This document shows positions 44,884 to 56,715 of a stretch of 64,000 nucleotides of DNA, one piece after another. The notes beneath the pieces were generated by a model, which worked only from the letters and a program-made list of their open reading frames with translations, was not told the origin of the DNA and ran no database searches. The number at the start of each line of letters is the position of its first letter. Positions within the stretch are counted from its first letter, which is position 1. Source of the DNA: Podarcis raffonei (taxonomy: Eukaryota > Chordata > Lepidosauria > Squamata > Lacertidae); the NCBI RefSeq assembly GCF_027172205.1, contig NC_070614.1:1994001-2058000 (forward strand), given 5' to 3'. A program made the position numbers and the translations under genes.

Positions 44884-45270
44884 GTGGTTACAAAGCATAG
44901 ATCCACATGGATCCTCAGGATCTTTGCATTGGGTCACCCCAAATTCACCATCAGATCACATAGCATGTCCATGGCTACAGCCTGCACCAAAAAAATCACG
45001 CACCCACTGTTGCCTGGGGCTGCAATGGTGCAAAAATGTGGTTACAAAGCATGGATCCACAGGGATTCTCAGGATCTTTGCATTGGGTCACCCCAAATTC
45101 ACCATCAGATCACATAGCATGTCCATGGCTACAGCCTGCACCAAAAAAATCACGCACCCACTGTTGCCTGGGGCTGCAATGGTGCAAAAACGTGGTTACA
45201 AAGCATGGATCCACAGGGATCCTCAGGATTTTTGCATTGGGTCACCCCAAATTCACCATCAGATCACATG
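44884..45270. repeat. 154-bp tandem repeat, right array, inverted
   Basis: Inverted units with anchors ending at 44927, 45081 and 45235, again 154 bp apart, mirroring the array at 43661-44130. Confidence 0.9.
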
Positions 45271-46254
45271 TCTGTGGCCACAGCATGAAGCACAAAAATG
45301 ATACATCCACTGTTTCATTCAGAATGTTTTTTCCCTTGTTTTCCTCCTCTAAAAACGATGTGCGTGTTATGGTCAGGTGCGTGTTATAGAACGAAAAATA
45401 CGGTAGAAGGAAGGACTTGCCTGGAGGGGAGGGGTTTTCTCTGCTCTTTGTTCCGTTTGAGCAAACACAGTAACGAAACAGAAAAGGGTGGGCAGTAAGA
45501 CCCTGAGGCAGAATGCAGGAAAGCAGCAGCTTCCTCTTTTCAAGGCTTCCCTTCTCCGGACGATTTGATATTTGCCCGATTTTTGCCTTCACTCGCACCA
45601 GTCGGCTCCAGGGACCACACATTCACTCAGTAACACGCACAGACATTTCCCCTTACTTTTTAGGAGAAAAAAAATCTGCGTGTTATAGAGGGGAAAATAT
45701 GGTACTTTGAAAGGTGAGGACACAATATTAGTGGGAGTTCCCTTTTAAACTTACAGTAAAGGCCGATGGGTTTCTGATGGCATCGATGCTTCGAGAGGCT
45801 AAATTTATTCTGGCCAGCCTGAATCTGTCACAAGACAGACATCTTGGATAACAGCTCCATACAGGATGAGCCAGGAATCCTGGGAACCAGTGTGTTCTAG
45901 GAAGAGAGAGAAATCCTGTTGCCTCAGAGTGCCTGTCTTGCTCCAACCCTGCCGTGCCTAGAGACAGCCAGTCAGCTCATGCATTCATAGCAGTAACCAG
46001 GGGAGCAGAGAAAATAAACGCCCTGGTGCATCTGAATCAGTGCAACCGGATGCCTTCACCTGCCCTGGCTGCAACAAAGCATGTCTCTCCCATATTGGTC
46101 TTTACAGCCACAGCAGGCGCTGCAACCTTTCAACCATTTGATTTCACCCCCAAAACACTCTCCTCCATTGTTTCCTAAGACAGCTGGATGCCAGCAATGA
46201 AATCCAATGGATTAGCAAGGTGTCTAGGACACAATTTAGGAGGTTTGTCCAGCT

Positions 46255-46428
46255 CAGGGGTCAGCAACCTTTTTTAGCCATGGGCCAGTCCACCATCCCT
46301 CAGACCTTGTTGGGGGGTGGACTATATTGGGGGGGTGTGAACAAATTTCTATGCCCCACAAATAACCCAGAGATGCATTTTAAATAAAAGGACACATTTT
46401 ACTCATGTAAAAACACACTGATTCCCGG
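46255..46428. mobile_element. Truncated hAT MITE (GGGGTCAGCAACC family)
   Basis: Starts CAGGGGTCAGCAACC and follows the 18501-18754 copy up to GATTCCCGG, then stops. The second terminus is missing. Confidence 0.75.
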
Positions 46429-46490
46429 ACTGAATTAAATTCTAGCACCTACAAACCTCTAACAGTATGATACATTTTTAGAATTACTTT

Positions 46491-46805
46491 AAGGTAAAGG
46501 TAAAGGTACCCCTGCCCGTACGGGCCAGTCTTGACAGACTCTAGGGTTGTGCGCTCATCTCACTCTAGAGGCCGGGAGCCAGCGCTGTCCGGAGACACTT
46601 CCGGGTCACGTGGCCAGCGTGACAAAGCTGCATCTGGCGAGCCAGCACAGCACACGGAAACGCCGTTTACCTTCCCGCTAGTAAGCGGTCCCTATTTATC
46701 TACTTGCACCCGGGGGTGCTTTCGAACTGCTAGGTTGGCAGGCGCTGGGACCGAGCAACAGGAGCGCACCCCGCCGCGGGGATTCGAACCGCCGACCTTT
46801 CGACC
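46491..46805 (-). mobile_element. Sauria-type tRNA SINE, 5' truncated
   Basis: Tail AAGGTAAAGGTAAAGGTACC at left; the body runs to GATTCGAACCGCCGACC (B box), then the tRNA head is cut. TTACTTTA flanks both sides (46484-46491 and 46806-46813). Confidence 0.8.
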
Positions 46806-47425
46806 TTACTTTACATACCTATAAATTAGTAAACTTCATTTACTGCTTAGAAAAGATGATCCTCTTAATGATAAACATTGCCAAAATATATATATATTGC
46901 CCAGTTAACGTTTCTGATGTATGTGCCCTGACCCTAGAGGTCCATAGCTACTTGGAAGTCAGAAGCCTAACTGGGATCAATCTGTTGCCTAAATGGAAGC
47001 TCTGAGGGTACTGGAGAATTTTAATATGACTGAAGTGACCTATATGCAGTAATGAATGATGGAATGGACAGGAGGCGTAGAATATATGGAACCGACAGGT
47101 GACTGAGAAACAAGATTTTTTTAAAGAAAAAACCAACAGTTCTTTTACTGCATGGAGAACCAGAATAACTAAAGATCTAATGGACTGTTTCTTTAATAAA
47201 ATATATAGCCCAGTCAAACAGATTTTTTTTTACTTCTTCTATTTACCAAATATAAGGTATTAAATATACAGTTCTCTGCCCAGAATCTGATTATAAAAGG
47301 GGTTTAAACAAGCATAGCAAGCACTCGTGTCTCCCACCCCGTCTTCCGTCTTCCTGTGCCTGGTTCAGCGCCTTTGAGAAGACACTGCAGCATTTAAAAC
47401 AGGTGAGCTGGAACAACTGTTCAAT

Positions 47426-50400
47426 TCATACAAGGGCTGGAATGAAATATTGAAGAGAAACATCTTCGTGGAGCAAGATGAAGTGAACAATCCTTTTGCT
47501 TGCAATATCTGCAAAACACAAGTCCATATTTTACACTTCAAAGGATGACAGAGGGCCCAAAATATCACGTTCAACAATAGCCAACATTCTCCAGTTTTGA
47601 AGGCCACACAGATGCAGGGGCCAAGCTGCAGGAGGTCTGGAATATTCTGAACATGGCTACAATCAACCTCCAAAACTTTTTTAAAACTGTTTTTCCCAAC
47701 CAGGAGAAAGACAACAAAAAGAAAAGCTGCGCCAGGTCCTCCCTCCCAGACAAAAGGCACTTTCAACAACCTCCACTTGACAGCAGACCTGACTCTGCCT
47801 ACAGATGCATATGCCCTGGTGGAGCTGGGCAAGGGGGGGGCTGAGGTGAGTTACCGTATTTTTCACCCCATAGGGCGCACCGGCCTATAGGGCGCACCTA
47901 GTTTTTTTGGGGGGAAATAAAGAAATCCCCCCCCAGGTGCGGGGCTGGGGTGGGGGAAGCCCGAGCTTCCCCCGACCCCAGAACAGGCTGCTATCCGCAA
48001 GCCGTGGGAGAGCTGCGCGAAGCCCGAAGCCTGGGGCGTGCTGAGCTCAGTGTGCCCCAAGCTTCTGGGTGCAGGCAAGCTGTCTGCTAGCCATGGGAGA
48101 GCTGTGCGAAGTCGCGCAGCTCTCCCACAGCTTGCGGATAGCTTCCTGAAGCCTGGAGAGCGAGAGGGGTCGGTGCGCACCAACCCCCCTCGCTCTCCAG
48201 GCTTCAGCGAAAGCCTGCATTCGCCCCATAGGACGCACACACATTTCCCCTTCATTTTTGGAGGGGAAAAAGTGCGTCCTATAGGGCGAAAAATACGGTA
48301 CATAAACATGATTCATACATATATAATTTTATTCGTATGCCACCTTTCCACAGTTAAAACCATGCTCAAGGTGGCTTACAACATGGTGTGTGGGGGGGAA
48401 ACAGAACCTAATTACAAATATAACGAAAGTAGTCATAAACAATAAAGAAATATCAAAATATACACAACCAAATTTCCACATAAATCATAACATCTAAAAT
48501 AAAGATAAGAAAAAATTACTATCAATAACAGCAACAATCCCCCCATGGTGTCTGGTTTGGCCCTAAGAATGCTGGTCCAAATACAGTGGTGTGTGGAAAT
48601 GTTGAAATTTGCTTTTACAGGAAGGATATGGCAATCCCTTCCAAACACGTGGTATCTTCTTCATACACTGCTCTCTAGAGTGGCAAATGACTTGTTCACA
48701 CAACAGGCCAAAAGGGTCACTTACTACATAGTGCTTTTGTGGGATTCACTTGCTGCCCTGCAAGTAACTGGAGAAGTCTCTTAATGTCAATGCGGGCCTC
48801 GGCCATGGTCTCGGGATCTCTCTCTTGACTCGACTTTTGGGAGCCTATGAAAATTCACAAAAAATAGAACCTTTTATTAACTAGAACAATACTTTTTAAA
48901 AGGGTTGTACATAATTTCCATTAAGAGTTTAAGGCTGTAATCTGTGCATTTTACTTCCAAGTACAGGGGTACCTTGAGTTACAAGCGTCTCAGGTTACAA
49001 ACACTTCAGGTTACAAACTCTGCTAACCTGGAGGTTACCTCGAGTTGAGAACTTTGCCCCAGGATAAAAATGGAAATTGTGTGCTGGCGGCGTAGCGGCA
49101 ACAAGAGGCCCTATTAGTGAAAGCACGCCTCTGGTTAAGAGAACGGACCTCAGGAACGAATTAAGTTCGTAACTAGAGGTACCACTGTACATATGAATAT
49201 GATCAAGCAGCCAGTATGTAGTATGTTCTATTCCTCATTGTGACAACCACCTCATACTTCCATTTCAGAGAGAACAAACCAAGGCTAGTAGCTAACTTGT
49301 CAAAAGGCAAGATAAGGCTCTCAGCAGGGCAGTGGCTCTTTTTTGGGGGGGTGTTATTGGGTTATTGTTCTTATTTTGTTTTTATATACTGTGATCTTTT
49401 CTGTGAACTACCTTGAGACCTCCAGGTATAGGGAAGCATATAAATTCAATAAATAAAAAATAAAATAATACCACGTGGGACCAGATCACAGCTCCAACCT
49501 CAGCCACTGGGGAGGAGTGGACCCAGAGCCAGTTCACACAGATGCTTGCATGAAAGTATGTCTCTGGTTAGCTGTAGGAGCTACCAAAAGTGGCTGAAGG
49601 AAGAGAGGAAGGAACTAGCAGTGGCAGGCACTGATGATGAACGTGTTGAAATGGGGCTCACTGACATTGACTACAGTAATATTCAGACCCTGTACTGCAT
49701 CCAGCCAGAGGCTTCTGTACACACAGAGATTTGTCCATAGGCAGAGGTGCTGTATTGGCACACCCCACCCCAGAAAAAAATCACTTCATCACAACAGCCA
49801 CCAGCTGAGCAAGTACCACACAAAAGCAGCAAGCAGGGAGGCAGGCAGGCCCCTGAAAAGTGGGGACTTTGAGGGCTGTGCGTGCACATGAAGGTTGGGA
49901 GAAGTTCAAAGCCTCCATCGGTAGTGGAAGCAAAGATGGCAGCAGAGACACCAGCTGCCCAGTCATCACCCATCTCAACTTCTTCTGAGGCAATTGTCAT
50001 CCACACAATCTGCCTCTTGTGTTTCTCACCCCACACAACTCTGTTTCCTCGGTTGGAGTAATCTGGGGTGATTTTTGCACCCCCCTGGGCCTGGGCAGTG
50101 GGGACCAGTTTGCCAACCCCATGGTATGTCTCTGTTCATAAGCTCCTGTGTGCACTGGTCATCATTGCAATACATTCAGGAAAAGGAGAAGACTAGTGTG
50201 TGTTACCAAAATGATTTTTCATACTGCATCAGGTAATAAGCAGGACCACCAGGAGCCCCCCGTTTTAATCATGTTTACCATGAAGTGTGCACAACCATCT
50301 TCTGTCACACCTAACAAATCCTAGCCACCATCCCAACCTTGGAGCTGTAGTATCTGTCTGTGGAGATTATCTCTGCAAGTTGCACAGAACTTCAGAAACT

Positions 50401-53400
50401 CATCACAACTATGTAGAGCAATCCCTCCCCCAGCTGCAAGGATGAGAAGGAAACTGGCTTCAATTATGTACCTTCAAGGTGCTCCAAGTATCTCTGAAGC
50501 ACAGGAGCAAACTGAGAAGCCCCAATCTTCTTCACAGATGCAAGAAAAGAGAACTCTAGTACTGTGCCTTAAAAGGGCACCAGGAAATCAAACTAAGCCC
50601 AACCCTCCCTTGCCGCAATGGAGATCAGCAGGATATTTTGCTTCTGCGCTACAACCATCTTTGTGTCCATATTGGATCTGTGGAAGAGGTGCAAACTGTT
50701 TCGGCAACTGCACCCGACTTCTGAGGCCCTTCAAAGGACCGTGCAACTGCAGTGACAGTCTCCACCTCTCTCTATACAGTTCAAGCTGCAGAAGAGGACT
50801 AGAAGGAATTCCCAAGTCTGGAGCTGGGAAAAGGAACAGGATATTGTGCTATGATCACGGCACTTCTTGCTTCTCTGGTAGTGCACCCCGTCCCTGGCTG
50901 GAGACACGAGGAGCAGGCAGCCATGAGATCTTGCCGTATAACTCAACGAGAGTTCTGTGAAATCTTGCAGGAAGCTGCTACTTCTTCTCGCTTCTCTGGG
51001 GGTGGTGGCGGTGGCAGGGGTGGGGCACCTGCGAGAGTGCTGCCCCTTGGGATTCCACCCCCCAAGGCAGCTGGCTTAGTCCCCTTTATGGGTGGCCCAG
51101 CTCTGGCTGTGATAGCATGAGGTCACTAACAACACCTTGCAGGAGCAACAAGAGCCTGGCAACCACACCTTTTTGGTTAATTATGAAGACCAGTTAAAAT
51201 TTGTGAACTCCCAAGAATACTGACAAATAGCTATTTCATCTTATCCTCTAATTCTATATTTGCAGAGGAGGTGGGGATTATGTTCTGGGCCCCCGTGTAC
51301 ATAAGTGAATTCTCATAAAGTGGGGAATGCTCTCTAAGCACCCTCTCTGCCGCTCTCTCTTCAATCCATACAAAAAATACTAGAATTGAAGCTCCAGCAG
51401 GAGGACATGTGGGAAAGTGGCCACTGTTGCTGCGCATCAGCTGTTAGTCAGGGAGGCTGAGCAGTGTAAACAAAGCCCTGCTATGCCTCTGCTCTCTTCT
51501 GGGCTTCCTCCGACGTCCTCTTCAGGCTCTGTGGAGGGTCTTCTCACCAGCCACAAGGGCTCTCCAGCTCTCTCCTGCCATTTCCAGGTTTGAATTGATT
51601 GATTGATTTATTTCATGGCACTGCACGTATATGTGGTCCCCTGTAATACACCTGTATTTTCCCCATTCATGATAATTAACTATGTATATTAGTCCATTGT
51701 TTGAAGCTACAATGTTATTTCAATTATTTGACCCGCAATTCAGTATTTCCTTCCTTTCACTTTGTTACTGACATCTGAGCGTGGGGAAAGAAAACTATTA
51801 AAGACAGACTCAAGCTAGCTCTATTTTACAACAACTATAAAATTGGCTAAAAATTGTTGGTGATTACTTTCAGAGCACTGCAAACCTATGCATGGTTACT
51901 CAGAAGCAAGCCCTTACTGCCTGATAAGTGTACACAGGACTGTAGCTTTTGTTATGTACTTTTGTTAGGATCTGTTATCTGACAAGGAAAGAAAATTGCT
52001 TACCCCAGGGAGGATTCCCAAGGTCTTTAAAGTGGGTTGTAACACACACTAGATCAGTTTCTATTTTCAAGTTCATTTCTCCATTTAGATTTGCTTCTAT
52101 TACCTACAATGTAAACAAAACAGTTCATATGCTTTTCACGACTACTAAATGTATTCTACCAACACTGGTTTGTCAAGGGAATGCACTTATAACAATTAAG
52201 GTTCTATTCCTAAATATATGCCTCCAGACACACCTATAAATAAACGGAGACAACTCTGCTTAAGAGCTCTGCAGCAACAAATCACTAAGCATCAAAAAGT
52301 CAGTTATATAAATTAGGGAGGTGTGTAAAAATATCATCCATGTGATGGTCTCTAGTACTGTGAACAATGGAACAAAAGTGTCAACTGACTCGGACAAATA
52401 AGTAAGCCTAGCCTTCTCTGGTGCTGGTAAACCAGAAGACTGATCTGCAGATTTGGCAAGTGAAGCTTTCCAGCGCCGAGATAACACCACAATCTACTAA
52501 TGATTTCAGATCAAGCTGCTGTTAAGACACAAGAGCAGGTAAAATTCTTGACAGCCAAAATTCCATAGCTACAAGTTAAACATGCATTTCATAAACATGC
52601 AATAAAAAAGAAGAAAATATTGTACATTCACAAGGTCAGTTTGGCAGGGATAACTAATTTGTATAGTCTTAGGGACCAGACAGTGGCCTGGGAATTATTG
52701 GCAACATCTTGCAATGAAGGCTGTACAGGTATACAGGACATGCAACCAGGTAAAGCATTCTATATAAAGTGTGTATGCTCAGGGTTTTTTCCAGTTGGCA
52801 CGTCTTAGGTACGTTCCAACTTAACAACTTTGGCTGGGTGATCGCCCCTTTAAAAAGCGCAATAACTTTGGGTGGGTCCTCCCCTAAAAAAGGTCAAGTT
52901 CTGGCACCACTTTTTCTAGAAAAAAAAGCCCTGTGCATGCTTACTTATCACTTACAAAGTCTAAAAGAGATGGATCCTTTTTCCTTACATTACTTACTGG
53001 CATAGGCCAATGGTTTTCAAGTGGTGCCACGGTGCCCTAGGGTGCTTTGAATGATGGTCAAGTTTTAGTTTTTACCAGGTTTCCCACAAGGAACTCAAGA
53101 AGTTGGTCAAGGAAGCAGTGGATTCAAAAAGGTTGAAAACCTCTGGGTTGAGGGATCATATAGGTATGATATGCTAGTCATCTCCAGTGGCTCCAATTGC
53201 TTACCAGCTGTGTACTCAGAGAGCAATCCTGGATAACTAAACCTTGATGGGAGTCTTATGTGCAAAGTATCAAGTGAGAGCCAAGACCAGGCACCATTCA
53301 CACAATTAGCAACTGCAAGATGGTCTTTTCTAAAGTAAATACCAAGCACAGGGTATCCAATCTGGATCAGTACCATAGTGGAGGTAAAGAATTAAAGCCC

Positions 53401-56312
53401 TCCAGCTTCCCCCAAGGTCCCAAACTAGATTAGCCACACAAACCTGCTATTTACTATTTAAAAAAAAAAGTAAGAAAAAATGCACAATTTCCAGTTGTGT
53501 GGTGTCTTGACCCAGCGGTTACAATGATTGCATAAAAACTCATCCCAAGTGATGCATCTCTCTCTCTCCCCACTTCTACTCCCACGTTAAGAATATAAGA
53601 ACTTACTATAGAATTGGAGAGGTTTTTCATTCTCTCCACAACACTCTTCATGGTCTTCAGCGCTGGTAAATAAATGCTGACCTACAAAATCAAATCAACT
53701 GCCTTGAAAGTGCAGATAAGCCACGACTGCCCCACACTGTTACTGGGCAATGACCCCCAGTGTCAATTTAAAAGGGATAAAGTCACATGCAAGGGCACAG
53801 TTCTATATAGCAACTACGATAATGTTGAAGGGCATAAGACTGTGAGAAACTAGATTGATAATGAGAAAGGTTTGCAATAAAATGAACAATATATCATTAT
53901 AAGCAGAAAGTGAACATTCCAGCAAGGCTTACAATGAACTATATAGCACAAAAATTATTGTTGTTGTATTGAAGAATGCTAAGCAGCTGGCCACAGGCTG
54001 CTGAGTAAGGTCCTGTTTCAAAGAACTTCCTCAGAAAACTGTAAAAAACATTCTTTGCAAGAGAATGTTTACTCTCCCTTTCTTCTAATTAGAGTAAGAT
54101 AATTAAAGTTTTGTTTTATGTTTAGTAACTTATTTGGAGAGAGATACATTTCTGAAGTCCTTGCAGTTGTCAAAACTGTAATCAGGGCCTTAAAACACTT
54201 TTGAGGAGATGAGTTTTTGGCTGAAATATGGATGCCTCCCTTAGCAATGAATTGTATTGGTGGTATGTATATTTGTTAACTGCTTGTGGGGAATAAACAA
54301 TTGCTTCACATTAAGTGCAAACCAAGCCAATGAAAGGGAAAAAAATGAGGTAAACTCAGATTGCATTATTTGAAAACACATTTGCTTTTGGCTGTGAGAA
54401 TTTTGGCTCTGAAAATATTTCAACTGTTCCAAGTTTGTGTTGTTTTTAAATGGTCAGCACTCAAGAGCGAGGACCAGTTGGTCTTCTTTTAAAAAAAGCA
54501 ACTGTATGTGAATGGCTTGACATGGCAGCCAAGTGTTAAGCTGAGTATTGTGAAGAGGGTATGCATGGCTGTGTGAATGGTACATTAGTTAGGTTTGCAA
54601 GTCATATGAATGGGCAGCAGCGCATGAAAGAGTGAATGTGAAATGGACTCAGGAGATACTGTAAAGCACACTGTAAATTTTCACTGGTCTCCAATGGTAA
54701 AATACACATTCTCTCTAAAAAGAAGTTTTTGCACTAATTGCAATCCTTGGTAGAATAACGACTGTAATTGAATAATGGCTGTAATTCAAACATGAATAAT
54801 GAAAAACAACTTTATGTAAAGTCAACTCATCCTCAGTTTACATTATCACAATGTGCTTATTAGCCTACGACACTTTTAGATTGAATGAAATCCAATCATC
54901 TTAACTAAAAGGAAATTCCTTTGAGATGGGAGGTATTTGGAATACTGTTTAAAGAATTTAATTTTGATATTGTGGAAACTGAAAGGGGCTCACATCAAAG
55001 TCCGGCACACTTGGTTCCCTGAAGTCATTCCACAGCTTTCTTGGGATAATACCCACAGGAATGTCGTGAGTCACGACACGGCTAGTGCTGGATAAAGAAG
55101 GCTAGAGAGAAGAAAACAAAAGGTTACATAACCAAAATTCACGACAGTAAAGGCTGTAATCCTATAAACACTTATGTAAGAATGCCACCTTTCTTTAAAA
55201 AGGGGGGGGGCGCTATGGCAGAGAAACTTCATGTGTTCCAGGATGAGCATGATTATCTGGATCAACTTCAGTTCAGGCCTAGTTTTGGGACTGACTCATC
55301 CCTGGGGATGAGTGTGGGGACAAGAGGTACTGATCAACCTGGATACTCATACTCTCAGCAGCTTTTGATCCCATTGATCATGGTGCCCTCAGCCCAACTG
55401 CTCAGATGGGGCTCAAAGGCACAGTTACAGTGGTTTCAGGTCTCCCTGCACAGGTGAGTCTAGAGAACAGCATTGCCGGAGTGTGCTTCGGTCCCCTAGT
55501 ACAAATGCTATGGGGCTCTGCAGGGCACTATTTGGTCCCCAACACTATTAGACACCTGCATACAGCCCTGGGGGGTGGGCACTGGGACCTCTTCCCACCC
55601 GGCTTCCACGATCTGTAACTGGGGCACAAATGGAGCTCCACCTGCCACCCGGGGGGAGGACGCAGGCTTTCCTCCTGAGCGACCTCACCTTTTAGATGAC
55701 TAAGCAGTTGGATAGTCTAGTTTTACCTGAGGCAGAGAGAGAGAGAGAGACGCCCCCCCCCCCCGCATCCATTTCTACTCACCAATTCTACGGCTACAGT
55801 GAGGCAAGGACAGTGCTTGTTCGTCAACTTGATTTTCACCGCCTTCGCATTCTGTGCCGTTTTCAAGGCTCTGGATAAGTTTTCCGGCGTCACCTCCAGA
55901 TAAATTTCATTTTTTTCTGCGGCCACTCCCTCCATCTGGAACTCGTCAAAGACGTTCCCCTGGAAGAGCGGGAGCGGGGTGAGCCCGGGGCGAGACCGGG
56001 GCGCCCCCGCCCGGCTTGGGGGTCCCGCCGCCCCCGGCCTACCTGGCGGACCTCGCACCACAGGCGGGCGCCCCCCACGGCCCCTCGGGCGCCCGCCACG
56101 AAGACCAGCTGCTCGGTGGTCAGGCGCAGCGCGCACGCCTTGGCCAGCTTGGCCACCGTCGCCACGGCGCCTGAGGGAGGGAGGAGAGACGGAGAGCCCC
56201 GTTAGCCCGGACGCCGCCCCGCCGGAAAGCGGCGCCTCCCCCCCCCCGCCCGCCACTCACGGCTGAAGTGCGCCAGGCAGCCGGCGTCCGAGATCTTGGC
56301 GCGGAAGCGCAT
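47426..56312 (-). CDS. HUS1: HUS1 checkpoint clamp component, complete 8-exon coding sequence
   Basis: HUS1 is a subunit of the RAD9-RAD1-HUS1 (9-1-1) ring, a PCNA-like clamp loaded at damaged DNA to activate ATR signalling in the nucleus. Coding exons, 5' to 3' on the minus strand: 56261-56312, 56043-56170, 55783-55959, 54994-55101, 53607-53681, 52004-52103, 48725-48844, 47426-47508. They sum to 843 nt, that is 280 codons plus stop, the same length I recall for human HUS1. All introns are GT-AG and every phase matches. Diagnostic stretches: [13 protein letters not shown] at the N-terminus, [17 protein letters not shown] and [12 protein letters not shown] in exon 3, [15 protein letters not shown] in exon 4, [13 protein letters not shown] in exon 5, [15 protein letters not shown] in exon 6, [13 protein letters not shown] in exon 7 and [15 protein letters not shown] at the end. 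Exon 2 is the most diverged and very GC rich. The start is fixed by homology, and a G at -3 gives fair context. Introns hold MITEs and LINE tails. Confidence 0.96.
47854..48298. mobile_element. Full MITE, CCGTATTTTTC termini, in HUS1 intron 7
   Basis: Starts CCGTATTTTTCACCCCATAG, ends CTATAGGGCGAAAAATACGG, and is flanked by TA (47852-47853 and 48299-48300). The 445-bp GC-rich body has inverted and direct repeats (CCGCAAGCCGTGGGAGAGCT, CTCCCACAGCTTGCGG). It sits between HUS1 exons 7 and 8. Confidence 0.8.
48325..48540 (-). mobile_element. L2-like LINE 3' end in HUS1 intron 7
   Basis: Minus-strand 3' end with CACCTTGAGCATGGTTTTAA and an AATAAAATTATA tail, the LINE family of L2 type frequent in squamates. 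Confidence 0.5.
48964..49187. mobile_element. Tigger-like MITE copy 3, in HUS1 intron 6
   Basis: CAGGGGTACCTTGAGTTA and AACTAGAGGTACCACTG are diverged versions of the copy 1 termini, flanked by TA. This is the most diverged, so oldest, of the three copies. Confidence 0.75.
49350..49470 (+). mobile_element. L2-like LINE 3' tail in HUS1 intron 6
   Basis: CTGTGAACTACCTTGAGACC, then GGGAAGCATATAAATTCAAT and an AATAAATAAAAAATAAAA tail. Confidence 0.55.
49480..51990. other. HUS1 intron 6 remainder, nothing recognised
   Basis: About 2.5 kb between exons 6 and 7 with several open frames, none resembling a known protein. I see no splice-linked exon. Confidence 0.3.
52780..52933. mobile_element. Short hAT MITE in HUS1 intron 5
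   Basis: Termini CAGGGTTTTTTCCAGTTGGC and CTAGAAAAAAAAGCCCTG are inverted. The flanks TGTATGCT and TGCATGCT form an 8-bp duplication with one difference. 154 bp, noncoding. Confidence 0.8.
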
Positions 56313-56440
56313 CGCGGGCGGCGGAGGCCCTTTCTCCGCGCTTCCCTCGGGGGCCGGAAGTGTCGCCAAGGCCGCGGCAGCCCCGCCGGTTCCGCGGGAG
56401 AGGGCTCCGCAGGTCGCTCGCAACCACTTCCTTTCGACCC
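55950..56440 (-). promoter_or_regulatory. HUS1: CpG island promoter of HUS1
   Basis: This GC- and CpG-rich block covers HUS1 exons 1-2 and the 120 bp upstream of the start codon. An ETS-type CCGGAAGT lies at 56354-56361, about 42 bp upstream of the ATG, which is common in housekeeping promoters. No TATA box is visible. Only about 400 bp separates the HUS1 start codon from the SUN3 stop codon, so the promoter abuts the 3' end of SUN3. Confidence 0.7.
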
Positions 56441-56674
56441 CGAGTGCTCAGAAAAGCCTAAAAAGAAACCCCATCCTATGGAGGACATCTCCACCCCCTT
56501 CCCAATTTTTGTTCCCTAAATAGTTTAAAATTCAGCTGTGCATTTTCTATGCGGTTATGAAAGTGACAAATAAAGCAACTTTCCACAAGCTGTTAACTGT
56601 TGTTGCATATTTCTTTTATAACTGAAAAAGCAGCACAGCAAATTCTTTTCAGTTCAGCCCTGTGAGGCTTTGGC

Positions 56675-56680
56675 TTTATT
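56675..56680 (-). terminator. SUN3: SUN3 poly(A) signal AATAAA
   Basis: The minus strand reads AATAAA about 36 nt after the SUN3 stop codon at 56716-56718, implying a very short 3' untranslated region. The HUS1 start codon is about 360 bp further on. Confidence 0.5.
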
Positions 56681-56715
56681 TCTACACCAGCGAGCCGGCT
56701 CCCTTCGCAGAGCAT

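Larger units (their letters stand above)
43496..45705. mobile_element. Composite palindromic MITE complex with interleaved arms
   Basis: Four ends of the ACCGTATTTTTC family occur at 43496, 44347, 45408 and 45705. Arms A (43496-44300 and 44740-45408) are inverted copies. Arms B (44347-44640 and 45409-45705) are inverted copies of another sequence (CTGCATTCTGCCTCAGGGTC onward). The order is A, B, A-inverted, B-inverted. Both A arms carry 154-bp tandem units. TA borders suggest Tc1/mariner-type transposition; no transposase is seen. Confidence 0.75.

Noticed and set aside
43661-45270. Regularly spaced repeats as a CRISPR-like array
   Set aside because: Units are directly tandem at 154 bp with no spacers, inside a MITE in a vertebrate nuclear genome.
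44564-45301. 245-codon plus-strand frame
   Set aside because: It runs through a GA-rich simple repeat and the 154-bp tandem units; the repeated GSSGSLHWVTPNSPSDH peptide is a translated repeat, not a gene.
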